A DNA stretch of 64,000 nucleotides from Chloroflexota bacterium (lineage in GTDB: Bacteria > Chloroflexota > Anaerolineae > Aggregatilineales > Phototrophicaceae), in assembly GCA_016223085.1 (NCBI GenBank), contig JACRPS010000003.1, positions 124,001 to 188,000 of the forward strand, given 5' to 3'. Positions 43,934-51,827 of this stretch are shown one piece after another (the stretch's first letter is position 1; each line of letters starts with the position of its first letter). Made by a program: the position numbers and the translations under genes. The notes beneath the pieces were generated by a model. That model worked only from the letters and a program-made list of their open reading frames with translations. It searched no databases and was not told the DNA's origin.

Positions 43934-45095
43934 AGCGCCACTCCACGTTATCCATCGGCAGATCGTCTACCCGCATTCGCCGTAATGCCGCAAAGCGCGG
44001 ACGCATCTCATCCAGGCTGTCACCGCCCAGCTTTTCCAGCAGCGCGTCGGCAATCACCAGCGCCAGCATCGCTTCGCCAATCGGCACGGCGCGTGGCAGA
44101 GCGCAGAAGTCACTGCGCTCGTAGGTGGTACGCTCCGGCTCTCCGGTCGCCAGATTGACCGACTCCAGCCCCTGCAGCAGTGTCGCAATCGGCTTCATCG
44201 CCGCCCGCGCCACAATCGGGTCGCCGGTGCTGATACCACCTTCGATGCCCCCGGCGCGGTTGGTATGGCGCACCAGGTTGCCCGCCTCGTTCACAAAAAT
44301 CTCGTCGTGCACCTGCGAACCGCGTTTGCCGGCGTTGTCGAAGGCCGGGCCAACTTCCGCGCCCTTCATGGCGTGGATGCTGACCAGCGCCGCCACGATG
44401 CGTGCGTCCAGCCGCCGGTCGTAATGCACGTGCGACCCCAGTCCCGGCGGCACGTTGAGCGCCACCACTTCAAAGATACCGCCAAGTGTGTCTTTGTCAA
44501 TTTTTACCTGCCGAATCGCCTCGTGCATGGCTTCAACTGAGTCAATCACGGGGCAGCGCACGTCGTTTTCTTCCGCGATGCGAAACCGTTCTTCGTAGGG
44601 CATATCCTGCGGAATGTCAACCTTCACGTCGCCTACCTGCACCACGTAGCCGCCGACCGTAATGCCAAATTCCGCCAGCAGCTTTTTGCAGACCGCGCCA
44701 ACGGCGACGCGCATCGTCGTTTCGCGGGCGCTGGCGCGTTCCAGCGCCAGCCGCAGATCACGATAACCATACTTGACCGCGCCGGTTAAATCGGCATGGC
44801 CGGGGCGCGGCGTGGTCATCGGCGGGATGTCCTTGTCGCGCCAGTTCTTGAAGTCGCGGTTTTCGACCAGCAGCGCGATTGGCGCACCGGTCGTAAGGCC
44901 GTTCATCACGCCCGAAGTAATCCGCACCTCGTCACGTTCGATGCTCATGCGCCCGCCGGAGCCGTAGCCCTGCTGGCGGCGCGCGAGTTCAGCGTTGATG
45001 TCGTCCGGCGACAGCGGCAGCCTGGCGGGCAGCCCTTCGATGATGGCTGTCAGCATCGGCCCGTGTGATTCTCCAGCAGTGAGGAAACGTATCAT
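43920..45095 (-). CDS. aroC: Chorismate synthase
   Basis: 391 residues. It makes chorismate from EPSP with reduced FMN. T-A-G-E-S-H-G-P (about 6-13), R-R-Q-Q-G-Y-G-S-G-G-R-M and the long family signature around R-P-G-H-A-D-L-T-G-A-V-K-Y are present; the C-terminal S-D-F-C-A-L-P and A-G-G-I-E-G-G segments complete the fold. It is the first aro gene downstream of two small hypothetical genes, 32 bp after the first of them. Confidence 0.96.
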   Translation of the reverse strand: MIRFLTAGESHGPMLTAIIEGLPARLPLSPDDINAELARRQQGYGSGGRMSIERDEVRITSGVMNGLTTGAPIALLVENRDFKNWRDKDIPPMTTPRPGHADLTGAVKYGYRDLRLALERASARETTMRVAVGAVCKKLLAEFGITVGGYVVQVGDVKVDIPQDMPYEERFRIAEENDVRCPVIDSVEAMHEAIRQVKIDKDTLGGIFEVVALNVPPGLGSHVHYDRRLDARIVAALVSIHAMKGAEVGPAFDNAGKRGSQVHDEIFVNEAGNLVRHTNRAGGIEGGISTGDPIVARAAMKPIATLLQGLESVNLATGEPERTTYERSDFCALPRAVPIGEAMLALVIADALLEKLGGDSLDEMRPRFAALRRMRVDDLPMDNVEWRFGYE

Positions 45096-45099
45096 GCGT

Positions 45100-45146
45100 T
45101 TGGCCTTTGGCGGTTAGCTTTTGGCAGTTAGCGATTGGCTTTTGGC
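45100..45146. repeat. GGTTAGCTTTTGGC-type degenerate repeat overlapping a gene end
   Basis: Tandem-like units TTGGCGGTTAGC, TTTTGGCAGTTAGC and GATTGGCTTTTGGC. On the minus strand the tract encodes the last residues (E-P-K-A-N-R) and the TAA stop of the 45128 gene. Confidence 0.65.
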
Positions 45147-45595
45147 TCTGGTTGAAAATCAACAACTTCTATTCGTGCCCGTTCATGAAATCCCCAAACA
45201 ATGTGTCTTAGATAAACATACATGGGATCGTAAGCAACTGAACAGAAGAAACCTGTACACTCGAAGGCCGTCTTAAACAAACCCTCTACCGTGTAGTGAG
45301 TATTTGTTGCCTGTTGACTGTTTACATCCTCAACCACCTGATTGTTTCGCACCTCAACCGCGAAAGTGGCGATTTGTTGGCTACCGTCAAAACTCTCTAC
45401 CACCATCGTGTAACTGCTAATGTTGTTCTTTTGCCACTGTTCTAAATATTTGGATACCTCCTGATGATGCTCAAGACGATCAATCTCTGGTATTCCAAAC
45501 ACAACAAAAAATGCCAAAACAGCAACGATGACGGTAAAACCAAAAAATATTACCAGCAAGTTTCTACCGCAGGAATTTTTACGTGGGGTGGTCAT
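45128..45595 (-). CDS. DUF6174-like membrane-anchored protein
   Basis: 155 residues. A membrane anchor (about 13-35, L-L-V-I-F-F-G-F-T-V-I-V-A-V-L-A-F-F-V-V-F-G-I) precedes a domain with W-Q-K-N-N-I-S-S-Y-T-M-V-V-E-S-F, the pattern I associate with DUF6174. Later T-V-E-G-L-F-K-T-A-F and V-A-Y-D-P-M-Y-V-Y-L also fit that family, whose function is unknown. A C-x4-C pair (E-C-T-G-F-F-C) may form a disulphide outside the cell. It overlaps the upstream small gene by 4 bp; its stop lies in a repeat. The region is more AT-rich than its neighbours. Confidence 0.75.
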   Translation of the reverse strand: MTTPRKNSCGRNLLVIFFGFTVIVAVLAFFVVFGIPEIDRLEHHQEVSKYLEQWQKNNISSYTMVVESFDGSQQIATFAVEVRNNQVVEDVNSQQATNTHYTVEGLFKTAFECTGFFCSVAYDPMYVYLRHIVWGFHERARIEVVDFQPEPKANR

Positions 45596-45855
45596 TCTTT
45601 AACGACTCGTCTAAATTCGTCTAGGACACCAATGTCCAGTTCTTCCCTGTCCGTGTGCAGTACGTAATACTCACGCCATTTGTCAGCATGATGCAGGCGC
45701 TTGTAGTGTTCCCAGGCGGGTTTCCAATCGTCCTCGAACACGCCTACCACTTCGAGATGGTTAATCACCCGCTTGCCTTTTTCGGTATAGGCATTGTAGG
45801 CTTCTACCACCAACCAGCGATGTGGATACTTCTCCCGTATCTCCTGCCAGTTCAT
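45592..45855 (-). CDS. Small soluble protein, function unknown
   Basis: 87 residues, rich in Tyr, Trp and Glu. The start M-N-W-Q-E-I-R-E-K-Y-P-H-R-W-L-V-V-E-A and the end R-E-E-L-D-I-G-V-L resemble small proteins found next to retropepsin-like or other uncharacterised genes in Cyanobacteria and Chloroflexota, but I cannot name the family. It has no signal or membrane segment. It overlaps the DUF6174-like gene by 4 bp. Confidence 0.72.
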   Translation of the reverse strand: MNWQEIREKYPHRWLVVEAYNAYTEKGKRVINHLEVVGVFEDDWKPAWEHYKRLHHADKWREYYVLHTDREELDIGVLDEFRRVVKE

Positions 45856-45866
45856 AACCTTCTCCT

Positions 45867-45893
45867 CTTGGCGCTCTTGGCGTCTTGGCGGTT
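45867..45893. repeat. CTTGGCG-type dispersed repeat at the end of aroE
   Basis: The same tract as at 26964-26990 (CTTGGCG, CTCTTGGCG, TCTTGGCGG, TT). Its end overlaps the TAA stop of aroE. Confidence 0.8.
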
Positions 45894-46725
45894 AAACTGC
45901 TTGTAGTGCCGTTTTCGCCGCCTCGAACATCACCTCGACCGGCGCGGGCTGCCCCGTCCAGATTTCAAACGCCGCCGCGCCCTGCCGCACCAGCATACCC
46001 AATCCACCGACGGACTGTCCACCGGCTGCCTCGGCCTGTCGCATCAGGCGCGTCACTGCCGGGCGATAGACCATATCGTACACCGTCACGCCACGCGGGA
46101 ACGGCACGCCGTCAATCCAGGGCGACTCGTCCACGTGCGGCCACATGCCCACCGACGTGCAGTTCACGATCAGCGACACGTCGGCATCTTCTACGGCGTC
46201 GTCCAGCGTTTTGGCGTCCACACCCCACACACCCGCCGAAATCGAGAGATCCGCCAGCATCACCTGCGCTTTTTCCAGCGTGCGGTTAACCACCGTCACC
46301 CGCGCGCCTTCCCGCGCCAGCATGTAAACCGCCGCCCGCGCCGCGCCGCCCGCGCCCAGCACGATGACTCGGCGTTCCAGCAACGCGATACCGTGCGACT
46401 GCATATCGGCCAGGAAGCCCAGCACGTCGGTATTGGTGCCGGTGTTGTCACGGAAGTCAATCGTATTGACCGCACCAACCGCCCGCGCCCGGTCGTCCGG
46501 CTTGACGTAGGGCATAACAGCCTGCTTGTGTGGCACGGTCACGTTGACGCCGATGAAGCCGCCCTCGTCGCGCAGCGTCCGCAAGCCCTGGCGCACGATG
46601 TCCGGCGGAATCGCCGCCAGTTCATACGACCAGTCCTTGAGGCCGAGCGCCGCGAACGCCGCGTTGTGCATGGCTGGACTGATGCTGTGGATCACCGGCC
46701 AGCCGATCAATCCGACTTTGTTCAC
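45892..46725 (-). CDS. aroE: Shikimate dehydrogenase
   Basis: 277 residues from GTG 46725, which has AAGGGG before it and gives the family start V-G-L-I-G-W-P-V-I-H-S-I-S-P-A-M-H-N; the longer frame overlaps another gene. The substrate Lys is in N-V-T-V-P-H-K, the NADP-binding loop is L-G-A-G-G-A-A-R-A, and V-N-R-T-L-E-K is the adenosine-phosphate-binding motif. It reduces 3-dehydroshikimate with NADPH. It overlaps the upstream zinc-ribbon gene by 4 bp. Confidence 0.96.
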   Translation of the reverse strand: MNKVGLIGWPVIHSISPAMHNAAFAALGLKDWSYELAAIPPDIVRQGLRTLRDEGGFIGVNVTVPHKQAVMPYVKPDDRARAVGAVNTIDFRDNTGTNTDVLGFLADMQSHGIALLERRVIVLGAGGAARAAVYMLAREGARVTVVNRTLEKAQVMLADLSISAGVWGVDAKTLDDAVEDADVSLIVNCTSVGMWPHVDESPWIDGVPFPRGVTVYDMVYRPAVTRLMRQAEAAGGQSVGGLGMLVRQGAAAFEIWTGQPAPVEVMFEAAKTALQAV

Positions 46726-47279
46726 AGAATACCCCTTGTCAGTCCGAAAAGCAGCGCGGCTGCACCCGGTATAAGAAATGTGGGCAGCGGACAGCACAGG
46801 ATAGCCGGCGTTTGCGTGAGAATTGCCGACACCAGCGCCGTTGCTCCCCACAGGACAAAAACTCCGACCACCACAACCACTACCAGCGTACCGCATTGAA
46901 TCACCCGCCGCTGGCTTTCGTAATCCCGCTTCACCTCTGGCGAGACATACCGCTTGCCGCCACACAATTTACATGGCGTGTAGGTGAACACCTGCTCCGG
47001 TTCGCCTTCGGTTTCGCCCCAGCGCCACGACCGCTTGCCGCCCGTTCCGCCGCACGATGGACACGGCGGATAAACTTGCAGCGTTTGCCATTCCAGCAAC
47101 ATATCATGAGTAAACGGTTGCCCGCCGCACAACCAGCACGGCTCGGCGTGGGGCTGGCTTTCGCCCATTACGTCGTACCGGTGGCGCGGCTTGAAGGCAT
47201 ACGTTTCCTCGATCTCTCCCACCCCGCCGCAGACCGGGCACACGTCCGGCGCATACTGTCGTACTTCCTTATCTGACAT
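46722..47279 (-). CDS. Cys-rich zinc-ribbon membrane protein, function unknown
   Basis: 185 residues. Four C-x2-C-x-G-type pairs (C-P-V-C-G-G; C-W-L-C-G-G; C-P-S-C-G-G-T-G; C-K-L-C-G-G) occupy residues 14-110, spaced much like the zinc-finger domain of DnaJ but without its J domain. Two membrane segments follow (about 128-150 and 155-180). The stop overlaps the GTG of aroE by 4 bp. A redox or protein-folding role is possible, but nothing here shows it. Confidence 0.75.
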   Translation of the reverse strand: MSDKEVRQYAPDVCPVCGGVGEIEETYAFKPRHRYDVMGESQPHAEPCWLCGGQPFTHDMLLEWQTLQVYPPCPSCGGTGGKRSWRWGETEGEPEQVFTYTPCKLCGGKRYVSPEVKRDYESQRRVIQCGTLVVVVVVGVFVLWGATALVSAILTQTPAILCCPLPTFLIPGAAALLFGLTRGIL

Positions 47280-47395
47280 ACATTACCACTACGTCAATTC
47301 GTCGTTTTTCCGCTTCCGTTTTGGCTTACCTTTACGCTTCGGCAGCCAATGGAGTTGATCTAATGGTTAAATGAAAACCGATACATGGATTTTTC

Positions 47396-47424
47396 GTAGG
47401 GGCGAACCGCCGGTTCGCCCCTAC
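47396..47424. repeat. Palindromic element, family B (GAACCGCCGGTTC core)
   Basis: A perfect 29-bp palindrome around a central C, half-site GTAGGGGCGAACCG. Confidence 0.92.
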
Positions 47425-47675
47425 ATTCCATGAATCTGTTTTCGGTCATCCATAAGGTATAGAGAATACCCAAAGGCAGTATCGAAACTAGCCGAGTCAA
47501 CACGAAGTACCGCAGATTGAATACCTTACCACCAGAGTTCAGGATAAGGCGGGACACCTTTCACAGAAGGGGTATGCTTCTGGCAGCCAGGTAAGAAAGA
47601 AGTCTCACCGATGATTTCTGTCAAATGGCTAAGTACTCTGTCCGGCAACTGTTTCGAGTAAAGCCACTGGCATGT

Positions 47676-47700
47676 GTAGGGGCGCAAGGCCTAACGCCCT
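47676..47700. repeat. Palindromic element, diverged (GCGCAAGGCCT core)
   Basis: Left arm GTAGGGGCGCAAGGCC, right side TAACGCCCT, which lacks the last bases of the usual end. Probably a decayed member with a fifth core. Confidence 0.6.
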
Positions 47701-47711
47701 TCCTTCCGAGA

Positions 47712-48476
47712 TCAATACCCCAGTTTCGCCAGCGCCTCGGTCGCGCGCCGCTTCAGGAACACGTCGCTGGCTTCCGACGCCTTAATCAGCGCCTTCAGCG
47801 CCCGGCGGTCGCCAAGCTGCCCCAGCGCCCAGGCGGCATTGTAACGCGACCAGTGGCCGTCGTCTTCCAGCACGTGAATCAGCGCGTCGGCGGCTTCGGC
47901 AGTGCCCAACTGCCCCAGCGCGCTGGCAACGCTGCCGCGCATCCAGTCGTCCTCATCCGCCAGGGCGGACAGCAGCGCCCCCGCAGCAGCGGCGTCGCCG
48001 ATACGTCCCAGCGCAAACGCGGCGCTGCTGCGCACCAGCGCGTCTTCATCCTTCAGCAGCGCGATCAGCGGCTTAACCGCGCGTTTCTCCCGCATGTAAC
48101 CGAGCGCCAGCGCCGAATTGCGCCGTACTCCCGGCGTTGGGTTTTGCAGCGCGCCCAGCAGCGGCTCAACCGCGCGGCTGTCCCCGATTTCCCCCAGGGC
48201 TGAAGCGGCCCAATCCTGCACCGTCGGGTTTTCATCGTGCAGTAGCGTGTCAATCAGGGGTTCAACTGCCGCCGGGTTGCCGATTTGCCCTAGCGCCCAG
48301 GCAGCGTAATAGCGTACGCGCCAACTGGCGTGCCGCAGCGCGCCGATCAGCGCCTCCAGCGCCGGTTCGCCGATTTCGAGGATTTCGACCGCCGCCGACT
48401 CGCGTTTATCTGAATTAACGTCATCCAGTGCTTCAATTAATTGGGCGATTCGCGCCGCATCCGACGTCCCACTCAT
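47712..48476 (-). CDS. HEAT-repeat protein
   Basis: 254 residues from ATG 48476, with GGGAGA before it. At least six PBS-lyase-type HEAT repeats of about 31 residues run from 25 to 245, each with the pattern A-A-x-A-L-G-x-I/L-G (for example A-A-W-A-L-G-Q-I-G and A-A-S-A-L-G-E-I-G). Such solenoids act as scaffolds for protein-protein contact. Phycobilin lyase activity is not implied. The next gene downstream on the strand is beyond the 432-bp gap. Confidence 0.9.
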   Translation of the reverse strand: MSGTSDAARIAQLIEALDDVNSDKRESAAVEILEIGEPALEALIGALRHASWRVRYYAAWALGQIGNPAAVEPLIDTLLHDENPTVQDWAASALGEIGDSRAVEPLLGALQNPTPGVRRNSALALGYMREKRAVKPLIALLKDEDALVRSSAAFALGRIGDAAAAGALLSALADEDDWMRGSVASALGQLGTAEAADALIHVLEDDGHWSRYNAAWALGQLGDRRALKALIKASEASDVFLKRRATEALAKLGY

Positions 48477-48504
48477 GTTGTTCTCCCGTTTCCCATCGGC
48501 CTGA

Positions 48505-49506
48505 TTATGCGTCAAAATCGTCAGAACGTCCAAGTAAGTCCAGCGCCTGCTGCTCCAGTTCGGATAGCTCCAGGTCTTCCTGTGAGCGGACCAGGCTGTT
48601 CAGTCGGCGGTAACCGTCCGCCGCTTCTTTCGCCCACTCCTGGGCAAACCGTCCGGTGTGGATTTCATCCAGCGTCACTTCCATCAGACGTTCCAGTTTC
48701 AGATCGTTAAACCGATCAAGCCGGCTGAATGTGCCATACTGGCTGGTCAGCGAGCCGGATTTGAGCGTGGGCAGCAACCCTTTCTGCTCGGCCTGGCGCA
48801 GGAACAGGCTGAACTCGCCGGATAGATACAGTTCGGTCAGCACGGCTTCCGGCGGGTAGCCCCGACTGATGAGCAACTGCGCGGCCTTCTGGATGACGTG
48901 CTGCATCACCGGCAGCAGCACCTGCTGCGTGAACAGGTCGAGTTCGGCTTCCTGCTCAAAGCTCACCTCAATCGCGCCGCCGCGCAGCGCCCCGGCAGCC
49001 CTCGCCAGGCCCAGCAGCCGCCGCCAGGCCTGCCCGCTGGCATCCTGACCGACGGACACAAAGCAGCAGAAGCCTTCCCCGCTTTCATAACGTTCGCGCA
49101 CGGCAGCGCCCATCAGGCGCGGTGCCAGCAGCCCCACGTCTACAAACGCCGGCGCTTCGATAAAGCCAAACGCGACATTATAGGCGCTGCCAAATACCAG
49201 CATGTCGTCGCGCTTGAGATACGGTGACACCTGTTCCAGATAAAACGCCGGCATCACCTCGTCCGGCAGCAGCATAAAGATGATCTGGCCGCGCCGGACG
49301 GCGTCTTCAATCGTTGTGGCTTCCACGCCATCCTCGCGCGCCTGCTCGCGTGAATCCTCGCCGCGTGTGCCCACCAGCACGTTAATGCCGCTGTCGCGCA
49401 GGTTCAGCGCCAGGGGCCGGCCCAGATTGCCATAACCGATAATGCTGACCTGCCTGCCGGAAAGATCGTTCTGGTCGCCATCGTCTTCATGATAGATAAA
49501 AGGCAT
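48505..49506 (-). CDS. Ketol-acid reductoisomerase-like protein lacking catalytic residues
   Basis: 333 residues. The N-terminal Rossmann domain (I-I-G-Y-G-N-L-G-R-P, about 21-30) and the knotted C-terminal domain match IlvC end to end (L-L-P-D-E-V-M; L-L-A-P-R-L-M-G). However the catalytic segment A-H-G-F-N is G-S-A-Y-N (His lost), the metal site T-D-L-F-G-E is L-D-L-F-T-Q (Glu to Gln), and F-E-x3-E is T-E-x3-S (second Glu lost). It is therefore unlikely to make branched-chain precursors. No other ilv gene is near. A nucleotide-binding or repurposed enzyme is possible. The start is ATG 49506. Confidence 0.87.
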   Translation of the reverse strand: MPFIYHEDDGDQNDLSGRQVSIIGYGNLGRPLALNLRDSGINVLVGTRGEDSREQAREDGVEATTIEDAVRRGQIIFMLLPDEVMPAFYLEQVSPYLKRDDMLVFGSAYNVAFGFIEAPAFVDVGLLAPRLMGAAVRERYESGEGFCCFVSVGQDASGQAWRRLLGLARAAGALRGGAIEVSFEQEAELDLFTQQVLLPVMQHVIQKAAQLLISRGYPPEAVLTELYLSGEFSLFLRQAEQKGLLPTLKSGSLTSQYGTFSRLDRFNDLKLERLMEVTLDEIHTGRFAQEWAKEAADGYRRLNSLVRSQEDLELSELEQQALDLLGRSDDFDA

Positions 49507-49525
49507 GGTTGCATCCTGACTGTTT

Positions 49526-49556
49526 GGCGGAGGCAAACCGGCGGTTCGCCTCTGCC
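49526..49556. repeat. Palindromic element, family B core with altered ends
   Basis: The core AAACCGGCGGTTC is that of family B, but the ends are GGCGGAGGC and GCCTCTGCC in place of GTAGGGGC / GCCCCTAC. It lies upstream of the KARI-like gene. Confidence 0.65.
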
Positions 49557-49581
49557 GACCTTGTTTGGGTGCGAGCACAAG

Positions 49582-50454
49582 TTACAGCTTCACCAGCCAG
49601 TACGGGAGATCGTATCCGTTGGGTTTAAACCCGTAGCGCGTGTACAGGTGGCGGGAACGGATATTGCTGGACTGTGTGTTTAACGTCATGGTGTACACGC
49701 TGCGCCGCATGAACCGTTGCAACGCATCGCCCAGCAGCGCCCCCCCCAATCCCAGTCCCTGCGCCTCCGGCACGACCGCGAGCCGCGCCAGATGCGCGCC
49801 GTCGAAATACAGCGTTGTAAGCTGGTAGCCCACCATCTCCCCATCCAGTTCGCCGACGGTGCAACTGGCGGCGATACGGTACGCCTGCCGCAGTTCATCC
49901 AGTGAGAGCTGCCAGGGCGGCGCGAACGCGGCGTTATCCACCCGCACCATCGCCTCCAGGTCTTCCATCTCCGCCGAACGGATTAGCATCGGGTTTGGGC
50001 GCGGCGGCGGCAGTTCTGCCCCGTTGCGCTCCAGCGTGATAATATCCTCAATGTAACGAAAGCCCAGCATGGGGATATACCGCAGAATCCAGTCGTGCAT
50101 CGCCAGCAGCGCCACCGCTTCGATGTACAGGCTGCGCAGTTCGATAACCAGTTCATCCCACAGTGCCCGCAGGATGCGGGAATGGTCGGACTGATCCTGC
50201 ACCACCGCCAGCCGCACCCAGCAGGTGTGATTCAGTGGCGCGGACACCCCCAGCACACCGACCAGCCGCCCCTTGTACCACGCCAGCCGCATCGGCACCG
50301 TCTGCGTGTCCAGCCACTGGTCGGTTTCATGCCAGTCCAGATGCGTATGCACCATGTGGTTGTGGAAAATCAGATCGCGCACACGCTGCAAGTACCGGCG
50401 CTGGTAGGGGGTAATGGTAAGGGGGAACACCGCGCCTCCTGCCGGTGAGGTCAC
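49582..50454 (-). CDS. GNAT-family N-acetyltransferase
   Basis: 290 residues. The C-terminal half (about 140-290) is a clear GNAT domain with the acetyl-CoA loop V-V-P-E-A-Q-G-L-G-L-G-G-A-L-L. The N-terminal half looks like a second, degenerate GNAT fold without the loop. The substrate is unknown. The GTG start overlaps the stop of the upstream ATPase gene by 4 bp (GTGA), so it may be translated with the replication cassette. Confidence 0.88.
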   Translation of the reverse strand: MTSPAGGAVFPLTITPYQRRYLQRVRDLIFHNHMVHTHLDWHETDQWLDTQTVPMRLAWYKGRLVGVLGVSAPLNHTCWVRLAVVQDQSDHSRILRALWDELVIELRSLYIEAVALLAMHDWILRYIPMLGFRYIEDIITLERNGAELPPPRPNPMLIRSAEMEDLEAMVRVDNAAFAPPWQLSLDELRQAYRIAASCTVGELDGEMVGYQLTTLYFDGAHLARLAVVPEAQGLGLGGALLGDALQRFMRRSVYTMTLNTQSSNIRSRHLYTRYGFKPNGYDLPYWLVKL

Positions 50455-51827
50455 TCGCGCTTCATCCGCAGCGGGTAGCCGGGCGCGGTAATCGCCACCG
50501 TCGTGCAGCGGCGTTCGTCTATCAGCCGGCTGCGAATCCGGCCATCAATGTCTTCCAGCCGCTTGGCGGTGGTAATCACGGTTGGCCGCCGCGCCACGTA
50601 GCGGTAATCCATGATCTGGAACAGTTTTTCCTTCGCCCACGCGCTTGAATTTTCCGTACCCAGGTCATCCAGCACCAGAAACGCCGCGGTCCGCACCTGT
50701 TGGAAACGATGGTCAAAGCTGACGGGCGCGTTTGGGTTATACGCCAGCCGCAGGTAATCGAGCAGGTCCGGCACGGTGATAAACATCACTTCCGTACCAC
50801 GCTGCTGCTGGTAATGGGCGATCGCGGCAGCCAGATGGGTTTTGCCGCTGCCATACGGCCCCATCAGCACCAGCCAGTCCTGCGGGTTGCGGGCATACGA
50901 CGCCGCGATCTCCAGCGCCAGTTCCAGGTTGCGCCGTTCCTCCGGCGTCACTTTCTTGCGCGTGTCAAACGTCTCAAACGTCTGGTCCTGATAGAGATTA
51001 AGCGTCGAGAGCAGTTGGTCCCGGCGGTTCTGGATAGACGAGCGGTAATCCGGCGCGGTGATTTTGACGCGGTGAATCAGGCTCTGGTCCAGCAGGCGGC
51101 TGCGAACGCGGGGGTCCAGCGTATCGAGTTCGACATTGGTGGTGACAACCGTCGGCAGGCGGCGGCTGTAACGGTAGTTCAGCAGTTGGAACAGTTTTTC
51201 CTGCGCCCAGGCGCTGGCATTTTCCGCGCCCAGATCGTCCAGAATCAGCAGCGGCACGTTGCGAACGCGGTCAAACGTTTCGTCGTAGCCGGTTTCGGAC
51301 GACGGGCCATAGGTGCTGCGCAGGTAATCCAGCAGGTCGGGCACGGTGATAAACAGCACCATATCGCCCTGCCCGATGCGGGCGTTGCCGATAGCGGCTG
51401 CCAGATGGGTTTTGCCGCAACCGTAGCCACCCTCCAGCAGCAGCCAGCCGTCCGGCTCATCGGCAAACCCGCGCGCGACCCGCAGCGCCATGTGCAGCGA
51501 ATGGGACTCGGACGGCGTGAGGACTGCCGGGTCAATGGCGAAGTTGTCAAAGGTTTTATCCGTGTAGGCGTCAAGGTTGCTTAATCGGCGCAGACGGTCC
51601 TTGCGCTCGGTGTCTTTCTCAACCGGATTGTTGGGACAGCGGAACAGCCTGCCAAAACGGGGGTCATCCACCGGCACATCGTAACGGACCACCCCCAACC
51701 CCTGGCAGATCGGCTCGCCACCGCAGATGGGGCACCGGCTGCTGTCATCAGTGTTTGATGAATCGGGAATATTCCCCACTGACATAGCTCTGCCCATCCT
51801 GTTCAGCATGTCGTCCAACGGGTTCAC
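50451..51827 (-). CDS. Tandem DnaC/IstB-type AAA+ ATPase (helicase loader-like)
   Basis: 458 residues from GTG 51827 (GGAAGGAAAGA before it). A zinc-binding-type C-P-I-C-G-G (32-37), with a later C-P-N-N, begins the protein. Two AAA+ domains follow, with Walker A G-Y-G-C-G-K-T-H-L-A and G-P-Y-G-S-G-K-T-H-L-A, each followed by F-I-T-V-P-D-L-L-D-Y-L-R, and Walker B L-I-L-D-D-L-G-A-E-N and L-V-L-D-D-L-G-T-E-N. DnaC/DnaI proteins load replicative helicase; one AAA+ domain is normal. The neighbours dnaD and dnaB support a helicase-loading role. It overlaps the dnaD gene by about 80 bp. Confidence 0.92.
   Translation of the reverse strand: MNPLDDMLNRMGRAMSVGNIPDSSNTDDSSRCPICGGEPICQGLGVVRYDVPVDDPRFGRLFRCPNNPVEKDTERKDRLRRLSNLDAYTDKTFDNFAIDPAVLTPSESHSLHMALRVARGFADEPDGWLLLEGGYGCGKTHLAAAIGNARIGQGDMVLFITVPDLLDYLRSTYGPSSETGYDETFDRVRNVPLLILDDLGAENASAWAQEKLFQLLNYRYSRRLPTVVTTNVELDTLDPRVRSRLLDQSLIHRVKITAPDYRSSIQNRRDQLLSTLNLYQDQTFETFDTRKKVTPEERRNLELALEIAASYARNPQDWLVLMGPYGSGKTHLAAAIAHYQQQRGTEVMFITVPDLLDYLRLAYNPNAPVSFDHRFQQVRTAAFLVLDDLGTENSSAWAKEKLFQIMDYRYVARRPTVITTAKRLEDIDGRIRSRLIDERRCTTVAITAPGYPLRMKRE

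Larger units (their letters stand above)
47280..47711. other. Intergenic region (432 bp) with two palindromic elements
   Basis: No supported gene. It contains a family-B palindrome at 47396-47424 and a diverged palindrome at 47676-47700. A 65-codon minus-strand frame across the first palindrome has no ribosome binding site or family match. Confidence 0.7.

Noticed and set aside
47360-47557. 65-codon minus-strand frame in the large gap
   Set aside because: It runs through a palindromic element and has no ribosome binding site; openness is explained by the palindrome.
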